DNA from: an uncultured Alphaproteobacteria bacterium
GTDB taxonomy: Bacteria > Pseudomonadota > Alphaproteobacteria > HIMB59 > GCA-002718135
Direction of reading: 5' to 3'
Assembly: GCA_902596365.1 (NCBI GenBank)
Contig: CACJTT010000002.1
Location: forward strand, 24,001 to 88,000
Length of the DNA: 64,000 nucleotides
Numbering within the stretch: the stretch's first letter is position 1; the number at the start of each line of letters is the position of its first letter. Of this stretch, positions 35,911 to 45,523 are shown piece after piece. The notes beneath the pieces were generated by a model, which saw only the letters and a list, made by a program, of their open reading frames with translations, was not told where the DNA came from and made no database searches. Both the position numbers and the translations under genes were made by a program.

Positions 35911-37003
35911 ATGAATTCAAAAGAAAAAATAGAGTCTAATTTAGAGATTATAAAGAGTAACTATGATTTACTGAGGAGGGGAGTTTGACTTTACCTCACT
36001 AAAAACAGAATTAAAAAAATTAAAAAATGAAAGTGAAAATCCAGATGTTTGGAAAGAGTCAAACGCTAAATCATTATTTCAAAAAATTAAAAATATTGAA
36101 AATAAACTTAGAGACTTTGAAGCAATTAAGAATAATCTTGAGTATATAGAAGAATTATTCAATATAGCAATTTCTGAAAACAATGAGGAATATTTTGATC
36201 AACTTCTTTTTGAATCAAACCAATTATTAATTACCTCTAATAGATCAAGGTTGGAAAATTTAATGAGTGAAAGTGCTGATCCAAATAATATATTTCTTGA
36301 AATACATGCTGGTGCTGGAGGTACTGAAAGTCAAGATTGGGCAGAAATGTTATTAAGAATGTATATAAGATGGGCAGAAAAACAAGAAGCAAAAATATTA
36401 CAACTTCAAGAGACAAGAGGAGAAGAGGCTGGAATAAAATCAACAACTATTAAAATAGAAAAAAATTATGCCTACGGTTGGCTAAAAAGAGAGAGTGGAA
36501 TACATCGTCTTGTAAGAATATCGCCATTTGATAGCAATAAGAGAAGACATACTAGCTTTGCAAGTGTTTGGGTTTATCCAGAAATAGATGATAAAATTGA
36601 AGTTGCAATAAACGAATCAGATTTAAGAATAGATACCTACAGAGCGTCTGGAGCTGGTGGTCAGCACGTTAATACAACTGATAGTGCCGTTAGAATTAAA
36701 CATTTGCCTACTAAAATAGTGGTTCAATGCCAGAATGACAGATCTCAACACAAAAATAAAGCTTATGCAATGAATATGTTAAAATCTAGAATTTATGAAT
36801 ACGAGTTACAAAAAAGAAAAGAAAAAGAAAACGTAATTAATGATCAAAAACAACAAATCGGTTGGGGAAGTCAGATTAGATCTTATGTATTACATCCTTA
36901 TAAATTAGTAAAAGATTTAAGAACTAACCATGAATCTTCTAATGTAAATGATGTATTGGATGGAGAAATTGATAGTTTTCTTGAAGAGTCACTATCTCTA
37001 TAA
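35911..37003 (+). CDS. prfB: Peptide chain release factor 2, +1 frameshift site
   Basis: Release factor 2 reading UGA and UAA stops. From the ATG at 35911 the zero frame encodes 25 residues ending LLRRGV, then TGA at 35986-35988. Reading on in the +1 frame from GAC (35987) gives DFTSLK and the rest of RF2 without interruption, with the stop-recognition SPF in [15 protein letters not shown] and the catalytic GGQ in [16 protein letters not shown] at 35974-35979 lies 3 nt before the slip codon, exactly as in the known prfB recoding site, but the slip codon is GTT, not CTT. A one-base excess in the G run (35978-35981) would give the same frame break: removing one G yields [12 protein letters not shown] in frame. 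The gene is otherwise intact. Confidence 0.9.
35974..35989 (+). promoter_or_regulatory. prfB programmed frameshift signal (variant GTT TGA C)
   Basis: An internal Shine-Dalgarno (AGGAGG) is followed by 3 nt, a GTT codon and TGA C. In the standard site the order and spacing are identical with CTT as the slip codon. Low RF2 lets the ribosome pause at the UGA and shift by +1, so RF2 controls its own synthesis. With GTT the P-site tRNA would re-pair on TTT with a mismatch at the first position, so efficiency should be lower; an assembly indel is the competing explanation. Confidence 0.65.
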
Positions 37004-37011
37004 AATTAATA

Positions 37012-38250
37012 TTATTTAATTTTTAAAATTCCAATGTTTTTTTTACCAACACTAATTTTTATTTCTGAATTTTTAGAATAAAGTTTTAGAGATAAATCTG
37101 ATGATGAAAAAATTTCATTATTTACCCTTACACCTTGAGATTTAATCAATCTTTTAGTATCACTTCTGCTATTACTTAGATTGAGTTTTTCTATTGCATC
37201 TAAAATTGAAAATTGGGATTTTTCTATTTCAGAACATTTTATTTCATATGTAGGGATTCTGTCATCTAGTTTATTTTTATTAAAAATATTATTAGTAATA
37301 TCTTCTGCTTCTTTGGCAGATTTTAATCCTCTTGATATTTTAGTTACTTCAAATGCGAGAATTTTCTTAGCTTCATTGATTTCTTGACCTCTTAATTTTG
37401 ACAATTTTTTTATTTCCTCTAAACTAATTTTTGTAAACAACTTTAAAAATTTTTCTACATCTGCATCATCTATATTTCTCCAAAATTGATAGTATTCAAA
37501 ATTACTAAGTTTTAATTCATCCAACCATATTGCCCCTTTTATCGTTTTGCCCATTTTTGAACCATCAGAATTAGTTATTAAAGGAGATGTAAGTGCATAA
37601 GCTTTTTTATTAAGCATTTTTCTTATAAGATCTATGCCATTGACAATATTGCCCCATTGATCGGATCCACCCATTTGGAGAACACAGTTATAGTTTTTTC
37701 TTAAATGATAAAAGTCATACGCTTGAAGCAGCATATAATTAAATTCTAAAAAAGTTAGAGGCTGCTCTCTATCCAATCTGCTTTTAACAGACTCATATGT
37801 TAACATTTTGTTTAGACTTAATTTAGATCCAATATCCCTTAAAAAATCAATATAGTTTATATTAGCAAGCCATTCATAATTGTTAATAATTGATCCTCCT
37901 CCATTTAAATTTATAAATTTACCAAAAGTTTTTTCAATTTTTTTTATGTTGTTAGAAATTTCTTTTAATGTCATAATCTTTCTAGTTGAGTCTTTACCAG
38001 ATGGATCTCCTACTAATGTTGTTCCACCACCTACCAATGCTATTGTTTTATGATCATAACTATCTAGCCAATGAAGAAGCATTAATTGCACTAAGCTTCC
38101 AATATGGAGACTATCACTAGTTATATCAAATCCAATATAAGCAGTTATTTTTTTTTTTAATATTAAAGAGTCTAAATTTTCAATATCACTCGATTGGTAA
38201 ATAAATCCTCGTGAATATATTTCATTTAAAAATTCTGATTTTAATTTCAT
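37012..38250 (-). CDS. tyrS: Tyrosine--tRNA ligase
   Basis: A 412-residue class I synthetase. The HIGH-like motif is LHIGSL in YIGFDITSDSLHIGSL, tyrosine-binding residues are in MLLQAYDFYHL and QMGGSDQWGN, and the KMSKS motif is KMGKT in GSKMGKTIKGAIWL. A C-terminal S4-like RNA-binding domain follows (SRSDTKRLIKSQGVRVNN). It converges with prfB with an 8-nt gap. Confidence 0.95.
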   Translation of the reverse strand: MKLKSEFLNEIYSRGFIYQSSDIENLDSLILKKKITAYIGFDITSDSLHIGSLVQLMLLHWLDSYDHKTIALVGGGTTLVGDPSGKDSTRKIMTLKEISNNIKKIEKTFGKFINLNGGGSIINNYEWLANINYIDFLRDIGSKLSLNKMLTYESVKSRLDREQPLTFLEFNYMLLQAYDFYHLRKNYNCVLQMGGSDQWGNIVNGIDLIRKMLNKKAYALTSPLITNSDGSKMGKTIKGAIWLDELKLSNFEYYQFWRNIDDADVEKFLKLFTKISLEEIKKLSKLRGQEINEAKKILAFEVTKISRGLKSAKEAEDITNNIFNKNKLDDRIPTYEIKCSEIEKSQFSILDAIEKLNLSNSRSDTKRLIKSQGVRVNNEIFSSSDLSLKLYSKNSEIKISVGKKNIGILKIK

Positions 38251-38267
38251 TATATTTATTAAAATAG

Positions 38268-38906
38268 TTAATTAATATTTTTTTTAATATAATTATCAAC
38301 TATTTCGCTAAATTCATTAGAAAAATTTTCATAAAAGTGATCAGCCCCTTTTATAGGTTTAAATTTTATATCAACTTTTTTTTGTTTTTGTAATTTTTCA
38401 GCTAATATTTTTGTAGAATCGAAAGAAGCTATATTATCTTTATCCCCATGAATTATCAGTCCTGATGAGGGGCATGGAGCTAAAAAACTAAAATCTCTTA
38501 TGTTAGCAGGAGGTGAAACACTTACAAATCCATTAATTTCAGGTCTGCGCATTAATAATTGCATTGCAACCCATGCCCCAAATGAAAATCCCACCACCCA
38601 ACAAATTTTAGAGTTAGTATTATATTGTTGAAGCCAATCTAGAACACTTGCAGCATCACTTAATTCTCCCTCTCCATTATCATAGACACCTTCACTTTTG
38701 CCAACTCCCCTAAAGTTAAATCTTATAGTTGAAAATCCATTTGCAGTAAAAATTTTGTATAATTTAAAAACAATTTTAGTGTTCATTGTTCCTCCACGAG
38801 ATGGATCGGGATGCAATATTATTGCAATTGGGGACTGTAAATCTTTATTATGAGAATATTTTGCTTCAATTTTGCCTTCAGGGCCAGATATCAATAAATC
38901 TACCAT
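38268..38906 (-). CDS. Alpha/beta hydrolase (dienelactone hydrolase-like)
   Basis: A 212-residue alpha/beta hydrolase. The nucleophile elbow is GFSFGAW (serine near residue 106), with the oxyanion strand HPDPSRGGTMNTK and the NFRGVGKSEG segment; the acid is probably in GDKDNIA and the histidine in GADHFYENF. This pattern matches the conserved bacterial family related to YcjY/CocE-type hydrolases in proteobacterial cores; the substrate is unknown. It diverges from mnmA across 56 bp. Confidence 0.85.
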   Translation of the reverse strand: MVDLLISGPEGKIEAKYSHNKDLQSPIAIILHPDPSRGGTMNTKIVFKLYKIFTANGFSTIRFNFRGVGKSEGVYDNGEGELSDAASVLDWLQQYNTNSKICWVVGFSFGAWVAMQLLMRRPEINGFVSVSPPANIRDFSFLAPCPSSGLIIHGDKDNIASFDSTKILAEKLQKQKKVDIKFKPIKGADHFYENFSNEFSEIVDNYIKKNIN

Positions 38907-38962
38907 TTCAAAAAGCTATTATTGAACTAAATGGAATTTGTAAATATAGATTAATAATTATT

Positions 38963-40054
38963 ATGAATTCTCTCGGTTTTGACAAAGCGGAAAAAGATAC
39001 AAAGATTATAGTTGCGATGTCTGGAGGTGTAGATAGTTCAGTAGCTGCCGTAAAACTTAAAAAAGAAGGTTATGATGTTACTGGCATCACATTAAGGCTC
39101 TATAATCAAAAAAATACATTAAAAGCAAAATCTTGTTGTGCTGGCGTTGATATTGATGATGCTCAAAAAGTAGCAAATCAATACGATTTTCCTCATTATG
39201 TATTAGACTTTCAAGATAAGTTTTATAATGGGGTAATTAGTAATTTTGTAGAATCTTATGCTAATGGCGAAACTCCAGTACCCTGTATAAAATGTAATCA
39301 AACAGTAAAATTTTCAGATCTACTAAACGAGTCAAAAAAATTAAATGCAGATACTCTTGTAACTGGCCATTATGCTATTAGAAAGGGGGGTTTAAGAGGA
39401 TCAAAGCTTTATAAGGCTTTAGATAAAAGCAAAGATCAAAGTTATTTTTTATTTGCAACTCTTCAAGATCAATTAGATTATGTTCGTTTTCCTCTAGGTA
39501 ATTATTTTAAATCAGAAATTCGCAAGATGGCCAAAGACTATAAGTTGATTGTGAGCGATAAGCCAGATAGTCAAGATATATGTTTTGTAACTTCTGATTC
39601 GTACAGAGATTTAATAAATAAGATTCAACCTGAAATTAATAAAGAAGGAAATATTTTTGATTTAGATGGAAATAAGATAGGAACGCATAAAGGAATAGCC
39701 AATTATACTGTAGGTCAAAGAAAAGGAGTTGGTGTAGGAGGTCAAGAAAAACCACTTTATGTAAAAGAAGTTAATAAAGAGCAAAATTATATAGTTCTTG
39801 CTAAAAATGAAGACTTAAAAGAAAATAAAATTTTTTTTAAAAATATAAATTTGCTTGATAATGATATTAAAAATCAATCACTTCAATGTTCAGCAAAAAT
39901 AAGATCAAACCAAAATGAAATTTCAGGAAAATTAACAATAGTTGATAATACTGGTTATTTTCTTTTTGATGAGGTAATTTCTGCTACTTCTCCTGGCCAA
40001 GCTTGTGTATTTTATAAGAATGATCAAGTTTTAGGAGGAGGTTGGATTACTTAA
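38963..40054 (+). CDS. mnmA: tRNA 2-thiouridylase MnmA
   Basis: A 363-residue enzyme that thiolates U34 of Lys, Glu and Gln tRNAs. The PP-loop SGGVDSS is at residues 20-26, a catalytic cysteine is in PCIKCNQ and the second in SQDICFV. The ATG at 38963 is chosen: a longer in-frame reading from 38786 would run 59 codons over the antisense hydrolase gene without similarity. The gene ends just before the suf operator region. Confidence 0.94.
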   Translation: MNSLGFDKAEKDTKIIVAMSGGVDSSVAAVKLKKEGYDVTGITLRLYNQKNTLKAKSCCAGVDIDDAQKVANQYDFPHYVLDFQDKFYNGVISNFVESYANGETPVPCIKCNQTVKFSDLLNESKKLNADTLVTGHYAIRKGGLRGSKLYKALDKSKDQSYFLFATLQDQLDYVRFPLGNYFKSEIRKMAKDYKLIVSDKPDSQDICFVTSDSYRDLINKIQPEINKEGNIFDLDGNKIGTHKGIANYTVGQRKGVGVGGQEKPLYVKEVNKEQNYIVLAKNEDLKENKIFFKNINLLDNDIKNQSLQCSAKIRSNQNEISGKLTIVDNTGYFLFDEVISATSPGQACVFYKNDQVLGGGWIT

Positions 40055-40055
40055 T

Positions 40056-40075
40056 ATTTAGAAACCATTCTAAAT
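40056..40075. promoter_or_regulatory. Irr/ICE-like iron box upstream of suf operon
   Basis: ATTTAGAA and TTCTAAAT form a perfect 8-bp inverted repeat with a 4-bp spacer (ACCA), one base after the mnmA stop and 60 bp before sufB. TTTAGAA with TTCTAAA in inverted orientation is the core of the iron control element bound by Irr, the haem-responsive Fur-family regulator of alphaproteobacteria, and suf operons are known members of that regulon. A possible TTGAAA -35 lies downstream at 40090. Assignment rests on motif match, not on binding data. Confidence 0.65.
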
Positions 40076-40134
40076 TTACTTAATTTTAGTTGAAATAACT
40101 GGATTTTTTTTAATAAAACATTATTTGAATTAAT

Positions 40135-41586
40135 GTGGATATTGAAACAACTAAAACTCTAGATAAATACGCCAAGGACAAATACAAATATGGTTTTGTA
40201 ACAAATATAGACGCTGATAGACCTAATAAGGGACTTGATGAGGATATAATTAAGTTTATTTCTAAAAAGAAAAATGAACCAGAATGGATGCTTTCTTGGC
40301 GACTCAATTCTTATAAAAAATGGTTAAAGCTTCCTAATCCTCAATGGGCTAATATAAAATTTCCTAAAATTGATTTTCAAGATATTTATTATTACTCTGC
40401 TCCCAAAGGTTTTGAAAAAAAACCCAAAGATCTAAGTGAAGTTGATCCAAAATTAATCGAGACATACAACAAATTAGGAATACCTCTAGAAGAGCAAAAA
40501 GTATTAGCAGGAGTTGCTGTTGATGCTGTCTTTGATAGTGTTTCAGTTGCAACTACTTATAAAGGAGAGTTAGAAAAGCTTGGTATCGTTTTCTGTTCTA
40601 TTAGTGAAGCAGTCCAAACACATCCTGAGTTAGTTAAAAAATACCTTGGATCTGTAATACCTCCAGGTGATCATTCATATTCAGCATTAAATTCTGCAGT
40701 TTTTACTGATGGATCTTTTGTTTATATTCCTGAAAATGTTAAGTGTCCAATGGAACTATCTACATATTTTAGAATTAATGCTGAAGAAACAGGGCAATTT
40801 GAAAGAACATTAATTATAGCTGATAAGGGAAGTTATGTAAGTTATCTTGAGGGTTGCACTGCTCCACAGAGAGATTCAAATCAACTCCATGCTGCTAATG
40901 TTGAGCTTATTGCATTAGAAGATGCAGAAATAAAATACTCTACTGTTCAGAATTGGTATCCAGGAGATGAACATGGCAAAGGAGGTATATATAACTTTGT
41001 TACAAAAAGAGGTTTATGTAAGGGGAAAAATAGCAAAATATCATGGACTCAAGTTGAAACAGGTTCAGCAATTACTTGGAAATACCCGAGTTGTATTCTT
41101 AAAGGGGACAATTCTATTGGTGAGTTTTATTCTGTAGCAATAACAAATAATTATCAGCAGGCTGATACTGGTACTAAGATGACTCATATTGGCAAAAACA
41201 CTCGTAGTAAAATTATTTCAAAAGGTATTTCTTTAGGTAATTCACAAAATACTTATCGAGGAAATGTATCTTTTCTTAGGAAAGCTGAAAAGGCAAGAAA
41301 TTATACTCAATGTGATTCACTTTTAGTTGGAAATAAATGTGGAGCACATACTATTCCATACATAGACTCAAAAAATAATTCTGCCGTTATAGAACATGAA
41401 GCTTCTACTTCCAAAATTAATGAGGACCAGCTCTATTATTGCAGACAAAGAGGCCTTAATCACGAAGAGGCAGTTTCCCTAATTGTAAATGGCTTTTGTA
41501 AGCAAGTTCTTCAAGAGCTTCCAATGGAGTTTGCTGTTGAAGCACAAAAATTAGTATCTATTTCATTAGAAGGAAGTGTTGGATGA
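40135..41586 (+). CDS. sufB: Fe-S assembly scaffold SufB
   Basis: A 483-residue beta-helix scaffold of the SufBCD complex, where iron-sulfur clusters are built. It starts with GTG at 40135; the nearby ATG at 40133 is out of frame. Conserved parts include [52 protein letters not shown] and the C-terminal [22 protein letters not shown] stretch. It leads a six-gene operon sufBCDSTA and overlaps sufC by 4 nt. Confidence 0.96.
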   Translation: MDIETTKTLDKYAKDKYKYGFVTNIDADRPNKGLDEDIIKFISKKKNEPEWMLSWRLNSYKKWLKLPNPQWANIKFPKIDFQDIYYYSAPKGFEKKPKDLSEVDPKLIETYNKLGIPLEEQKVLAGVAVDAVFDSVSVATTYKGELEKLGIVFCSISEAVQTHPELVKKYLGSVIPPGDHSYSALNSAVFTDGSFVYIPENVKCPMELSTYFRINAEETGQFERTLIIADKGSYVSYLEGCTAPQRDSNQLHAANVELIALEDAEIKYSTVQNWYPGDEHGKGGIYNFVTKRGLCKGKNSKISWTQVETGSAITWKYPSCILKGDNSIGEFYSVAITNNYQQADTGTKMTHIGKNTRSKIISKGISLGNSQNTYRGNVSFLRKAEKARNYTQCDSLLVGNKCGAHTIPYIDSKNNSAVIEHEASTSKINEDQLYYCRQRGLNHEEAVSLIVNGFCKQVLQELPMEFAVEAQKLVSISLEGSVG

Positions 41587-42323
41587 TTTTTCTAAATATT
41601 AATAATTTAAATGTCTCCATAGAAGGTAAAAAAATTTTAGATGATTTTAATCTTACTATCAACCAAGGAGAAGTTCATGCGATTATGGGGCCAAATGGAT
41701 CTGGAAAAAGTACTTTAGCAAATGTACTTGCAGGCAACGAAGATTATGAGATTAATTCAGGAAAAATAATTTTCAAGGACTTAAATCTTTTGGATTTAAA
41801 TATTGAAGAGCGAGCTCAAAAAGGAGTTTTTTTAGCTTTTCAATATCCAGTAGAAATACCAGGAGTTAACATTACCCCATTTTTACAATCTTCTATTAAT
41901 TCAAAACTTAAAAATGCAAAAAAACCTGAATTAGACAACTTATCATTTGCAAAATTGTTAAGAAAAAAGGCTGAAGAATTAGGTATTAACACTGACATGT
42001 TAAAAAGATCAATCAACACAGGTTTTTCTGGGGGTGAAAAGAAGCGTTATGAAATTCTTCAAATGAGTGTTCTTAATCCTGAGTTTGCGATTTTTGATGA
42101 GACAGACTCTGGTTTAGATGTTGATGCATTAAGAATTGTTACTGAAGGTATAAATAAATTTAAAAATGAAAAAAACTCTTTTTTAATTATAACGCACTAC
42201 CAAAAACTTTTAGATTATATTCGTCCAGACCATGTTCATATAATGCGTAATGGAAAAATTGTTAAATCAGGTGATATTTCACTGGCAGGTGAAATAGAGG
42301 AATCTGGTTATCAAAATATTTAA
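41583..42323 (+). CDS. sufC: Fe-S assembly ATPase SufC
   Basis: A 246-residue ABC-type ATPase. Walker A is GPNGSGKST near residue 36, the signature is FSGGEKKR, and Walker B lies in [12 protein letters not shown]. SufC powers cluster assembly with SufB and SufD in the cytosol and has no membrane partner. It overlaps sufB by 4 nt and abuts sufD exactly. Confidence 0.96.
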   Translation: MIFLNINNLNVSIEGKKILDDFNLTINQGEVHAIMGPNGSGKSTLANVLAGNEDYEINSGKIIFKDLNLLDLNIEERAQKGVFLAFQYPVEIPGVNITPFLQSSINSKLKNAKKPELDNLSFAKLLRKKAEELGINTDMLKRSINTGFSGGEKKRYEILQMSVLNPEFAIFDETDSGLDVDALRIVTEGINKFKNEKNSFLIITHYQKLLDYIRPDHVHIMRNGKIVKSGDISLAGEIEESGYQNI

Positions 42324-43544
42324 ATGACTTTAGAAGATAATTTTAATTTCCACTCAAAGGAATACATATTTTCTAATGACAATTTTTTATCAAAAGAAAG
42401 AGAAAATATATTTAATAAAATTAAATTAAAAGATTTTGATAAAAAAAATAATGAAAGTCTTAAAAATATTTCATTCTCAGATCTAAGTTTATTTAATTAT
42501 TGTTATCATTCTACTGATGAAGATCCAAATATTATACTTCAAGATAAGTATATTTATAAGATCAATATAGTTAATGGAGTATGCAAGAACTATGAAGATG
42601 AGAATATTGAAATAAGAAATGTTACAAATCTTGACTCTAAAAAATTTGCAGACCAGAATGGTAATAATATCGATGATTTAGTGATCGATTTCAATAAAAT
42701 TTTTCTAAATTCAGGTATTTTTATTAACGTTAAAAAAAATTCTAAACTTAAGTTGGATTTATTGCATACCACTTATAAAAATTATACAATCTTTCAAAAT
42801 AATATTTTTACTTTTCAAGATAATTGTGAAGTTGAGTTACAAGATGAATTTAATTTATCTAATAATACAATAAATAATATTAACTATAATATTCAAGTTA
42901 ATAATAAATCAGTTGTTAAGCATAATGTTTTTCAAAATTTTTCCAATTCAAATAAGCTTTATTTAACTACAAATACAGTTTGTGAAAAAGATTCCTCATT
43001 TAGTCAAAACACATATAATTTCGCTAATGGGTTTGTGCGAAATTTTCATTATGTTGAATTAAATGGAGAATTTGCTAATGCTACTTTGAATGGATGTTTT
43101 TTTTTAAAAGATAAAAATCTTTGCTCAAATAAAACCCATATTGTTCATAACTCAGAAAATTGTGAAAGCAATCAAACATACAAAGGTATTCTCAACGATT
43201 ATGCAAAAGCAAACTATTTTAGCAATACTTTCGTATCAAAAAATGCTCAAAAGACAGAAGGATATCAATTAAGTAAGGGAATATTATTAACTGATCATTG
43301 CTCCTTTTTTTCTAAGCCAGAGTTAAGAATCTTTGCTGATGATGTCAAGTGTTCGCATGGCTCAACTATTGGGCCTGTAGATGAAAGTGCTTTGTATTAT
43401 TTAAGATCTAGAGGTATTAATAAAAATGAAGCTATGAAAATGCTTATCGCTTCTTTTATCGAAGATGATTTGAAAAATCTAAATGAAAATATTGCTAATA
43501 AAATTAATCAGAATTTATCAGATTATCTAAGTAGCTTAAGATAA
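42324..43544 (+). CDS. sufD: Fe-S assembly protein SufD
   Basis: A 406-residue SufD, the second beta-helix subunit. The N-terminal half is divergent and AT-rich, but the C-terminal core is clear: SNKTHIVHNSENCESNQTYKG, DHCSFFSKPELRIFADDVKCSHGSTIGPVDESALYYLRSRGI. This carries the conserved cysteine and histidine near the SufB interface. It overlaps sufS by 1 nt. Confidence 0.94.
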   Translation: MTLEDNFNFHSKEYIFSNDNFLSKERENIFNKIKLKDFDKKNNESLKNISFSDLSLFNYCYHSTDEDPNIILQDKYIYKINIVNGVCKNYEDENIEIRNVTNLDSKKFADQNGNNIDDLVIDFNKIFLNSGIFINVKKNSKLKLDLLHTTYKNYTIFQNNIFTFQDNCEVELQDEFNLSNNTINNINYNIQVNNKSVVKHNVFQNFSNSNKLYLTTNTVCEKDSSFSQNTYNFANGFVRNFHYVELNGEFANATLNGCFFLKDKNLCSNKTHIVHNSENCESNQTYKGILNDYAKANYFSNTFVSKNAQKTEGYQLSKGILLTDHCSFFSKPELRIFADDVKCSHGSTIGPVDESALYYLRSRGINKNEAMKMLIASFIEDDLKNLNENIANKINQNLSDYLSSLR

Positions 43545-44743
43545 TGATTGATAATATTAAAAAAAGGTTCCCTGTTTTTGAAAAAAATCCTGATTTAGTT
43601 TTTTTTGATACAGCAGCTTCAGCTTTAAAAGTAGATAGTATGATCAATGCAATAACTGAATGCTACTCATATGAATATGCAAATATTCATAGAGGGATTT
43701 ATGATTTAAGCTCAAAATTAACAAAACGTTATGAAGATTCAAGGTTGGCAGTTAGTAAATTTATTGATTCTCCATCTTCTAAAAATATAATTTTTACAAA
43801 AAGTGCTACAGAAGGAATAAATTTAGTATCTTCATGTTTATCTGCAAGTTATTTAGATGATGGTGATGAAGTATTAGTTACCTCATTAGAACATCATGCT
43901 AATTTAGTACCTTGGCATTTAGTATCAAAAAAAATTAAAATTATTTCTGCTAATATAATGCCTAACGGTGAATTAGATTACAAAGATTTACTTGAGAAAA
44001 TTACCTCGAAAACAAAACTTTTGTCTATAACTCATATGTCAAATGTCACTGGATCAATTACTAAATTTGAAGAAATCAAAACTAAATTAAAAAAATTAAA
44101 TATACCAATATTAATTGATGGATGTCAGTATGTTCCTCATAACAAACTTAAAATTAGCGATCTTGACCCAGATTTTTATGTTTTTTCTGCACATAAATTA
44201 TATGGCCCTTCAGGTCTTGGAATTCTATATATGAAGGATAAATGGATTGATAAATTTGGACCATATCAAGGTGGCGGATCTATGATCAAAAATGTTGAGA
44301 CACAATCAAGCACTTATTTAGATGGATATGAAAAGTTTGAGGCGGGAACCCCACCAATAGCTCAAGTAATAGGACTCTCTTCATCCTTAGATTTTATAAG
44401 TAACGTTGGTCTTGATAAGATTTATGAATTTGAAAACAGCCTTACTAAATATGCTTACGATAAAATGAAAAAAATTAATGATATGATAATTTATGGAGAT
44501 TTTAAAAATCAAACCTCTATTATTTCCTTTAATGTAAAAGGAATACATTTTAATGATTTAGCTGTTTTCTTAGATAAAAAAAATATTGCAATAAGAACTG
44601 GACATCATTGTGCCCAGCCATTTATGAAATATTTTAATATATCTGGAAATGCTAGAATATCTTTTGGTATATATAATTCAAGAGAGGATATAGATTATTT
44701 CATCGAAACTTTAGATGAATTAAAAAATTTTTTTAAGCAATGA
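43544..44743 (+). CDS. sufS: Cysteine desulfurase SufS
   Basis: A 399-residue PLP enzyme, type II cysteine desulfurase, which supplies sulfur. The PLP lysine is in DFYVFSAHKLYGPSG, the substrate region in ITHMSNVTGS, and the persulfide cysteine in RTGHHCAQPFM. No separate SufE gene is seen in the operon. It overlaps the next gene by 4 nt. Confidence 0.95.
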   Translation: MIDNIKKRFPVFEKNPDLVFFDTAASALKVDSMINAITECYSYEYANIHRGIYDLSSKLTKRYEDSRLAVSKFIDSPSSKNIIFTKSATEGINLVSSCLSASYLDDGDEVLVTSLEHHANLVPWHLVSKKIKIISANIMPNGELDYKDLLEKITSKTKLLSITHMSNVTGSITKFEEIKTKLKKLNIPILIDGCQYVPHNKLKISDLDPDFYVFSAHKLYGPSGLGILYMKDKWIDKFGPYQGGGSMIKNVETQSSTYLDGYEKFEAGTPPIAQVIGLSSSLDFISNVGLDKIYEFENSLTKYAYDKMKKINDMIIYGDFKNQTSIISFNVKGIHFNDLAVFLDKKNIAIRTGHHCAQPFMKYFNISGNARISFGIYNSREDIDYFIETLDELKNFFKQ

Positions 44744-45144
44744 ACAAAAAAAAACTAGAAGATTTTTTGCCAAATAAAAATTCAAGTTATTTCAAAAAAT
44801 TAAAAAATAAATCCAGCTTAAAATCAAGTCAAAAAATCTCCAAAATCAACAAAGAAGATATAATTGATTGCATTAGAACTGTTATGGATCCAGAAATACC
44901 AGTTAATTTATACGATCTGGGTTTAATTTATAAAATTGATGTGAGTGAAAATAACGAGGTTGAAATTAAAATGACACTAACTAATCCCAATTGCCCAGTT
45001 GCAAATTTGATGCCTGAGAATGTTGGAAAATCTATAGAAAAATTAAGTAATTTGGAATCAATTGAAGTTTCTTTAGTTTGGGAACCTAAATGGAGTAAAG
45101 ATTTAATGTCTTTAGATGCAAAACTTGCTTTGGATATATTCTAA
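44740..45144 (+). CDS. sufT: SufT-like MIP18/DUF59 Fe-S assembly protein
   Basis: A 134-residue protein with an N-terminal Lys-rich extension of about 40 residues, then a MIP18/DUF59 domain: IDCIRTVMDPEIPVNLYDLGLIYKI and LTNPNCPVANLMPE with the conserved cysteine. Members help mature Fe-S proteins; SufT is the Suf-linked form. The long basic extension before the domain is a distinguishing detail. Confidence 0.88.
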   Translation: MNKKKLEDFLPNKNSSYFKKLKNKSSLKSSQKISKINKEDIIDCIRTVMDPEIPVNLYDLGLIYKIDVSENNEVEIKMTLTNPNCPVANLMPENVGKSIEKLSNLESIEVSLVWEPKWSKDLMSLDAKLALDIF

Positions 45145-45167
45145 TTTAATTTATAATATTATAAATA

Positions 45168-45503
45168 ATGTCTAAAATTTTATCAATTACTACTCAAGCA
45201 GCAAATCAGATAAAGAATATTCTATCTAATGCACCTGAAGGAGTAGACTCATTATTGGTTGCAGTTGATAAATCTGGATGTAGTGGCTATTCTTATAAAT
45301 TAGATTTTGCTAAATCAAAAGATATCCATAATTATGAGTGTGTTAGTGAAAAAGGTGCTAAAGTTTTTGTTGAACCTAAAGCCACAATGTATCTACTTGG
45401 ATCTACAATGGATTATCATACAGATAAATTATCTTCACGATTTATTTTTAAAAATCCTAATGAAAAAAATACTTGTGGTTGTGGAGAATCATTTAGTATT
45501 TAA
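45168..45503 (+). CDS. sufA: A-type Fe-S carrier (SufA/IscA/ErpA family)
   Basis: A 111-residue A-type carrier with the three metal-binding cysteines in CSGYSY and the C-terminal CGCGESF. It moves clusters from the SufBCD scaffold to target proteins. It is the last gene of the operon, after a 23-nt gap. The following gene begins the low-GC glycan region only 20 nt later. Confidence 0.93.
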   Translation: MSKILSITTQAANQIKNILSNAPEGVDSLLVAVDKSGCSGYSYKLDFAKSKDIHNYECVSEKGAKVFVEPKATMYLLGSTMDYHTDKLSSRFIFKNPNEKNTCGCGESFSI

Positions 45504-45523
45504 TTTTTAAAAATAACATCTTT

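Noticed and set aside
36251..37003. Shorter RF2 starting at TTG 36251
   Set aside because: The conserved RF2 N-terminal domain is encoded upstream in the same frame back to the frameshift site, so the apparent late start reflects the frame break.
38786..38962. N-terminal extension of mnmA by 59 codons
   Set aside because: The extension runs antisense through the alpha/beta hydrolase gene and has no family similarity; the ATG at 38963 gives the normal N-terminus.
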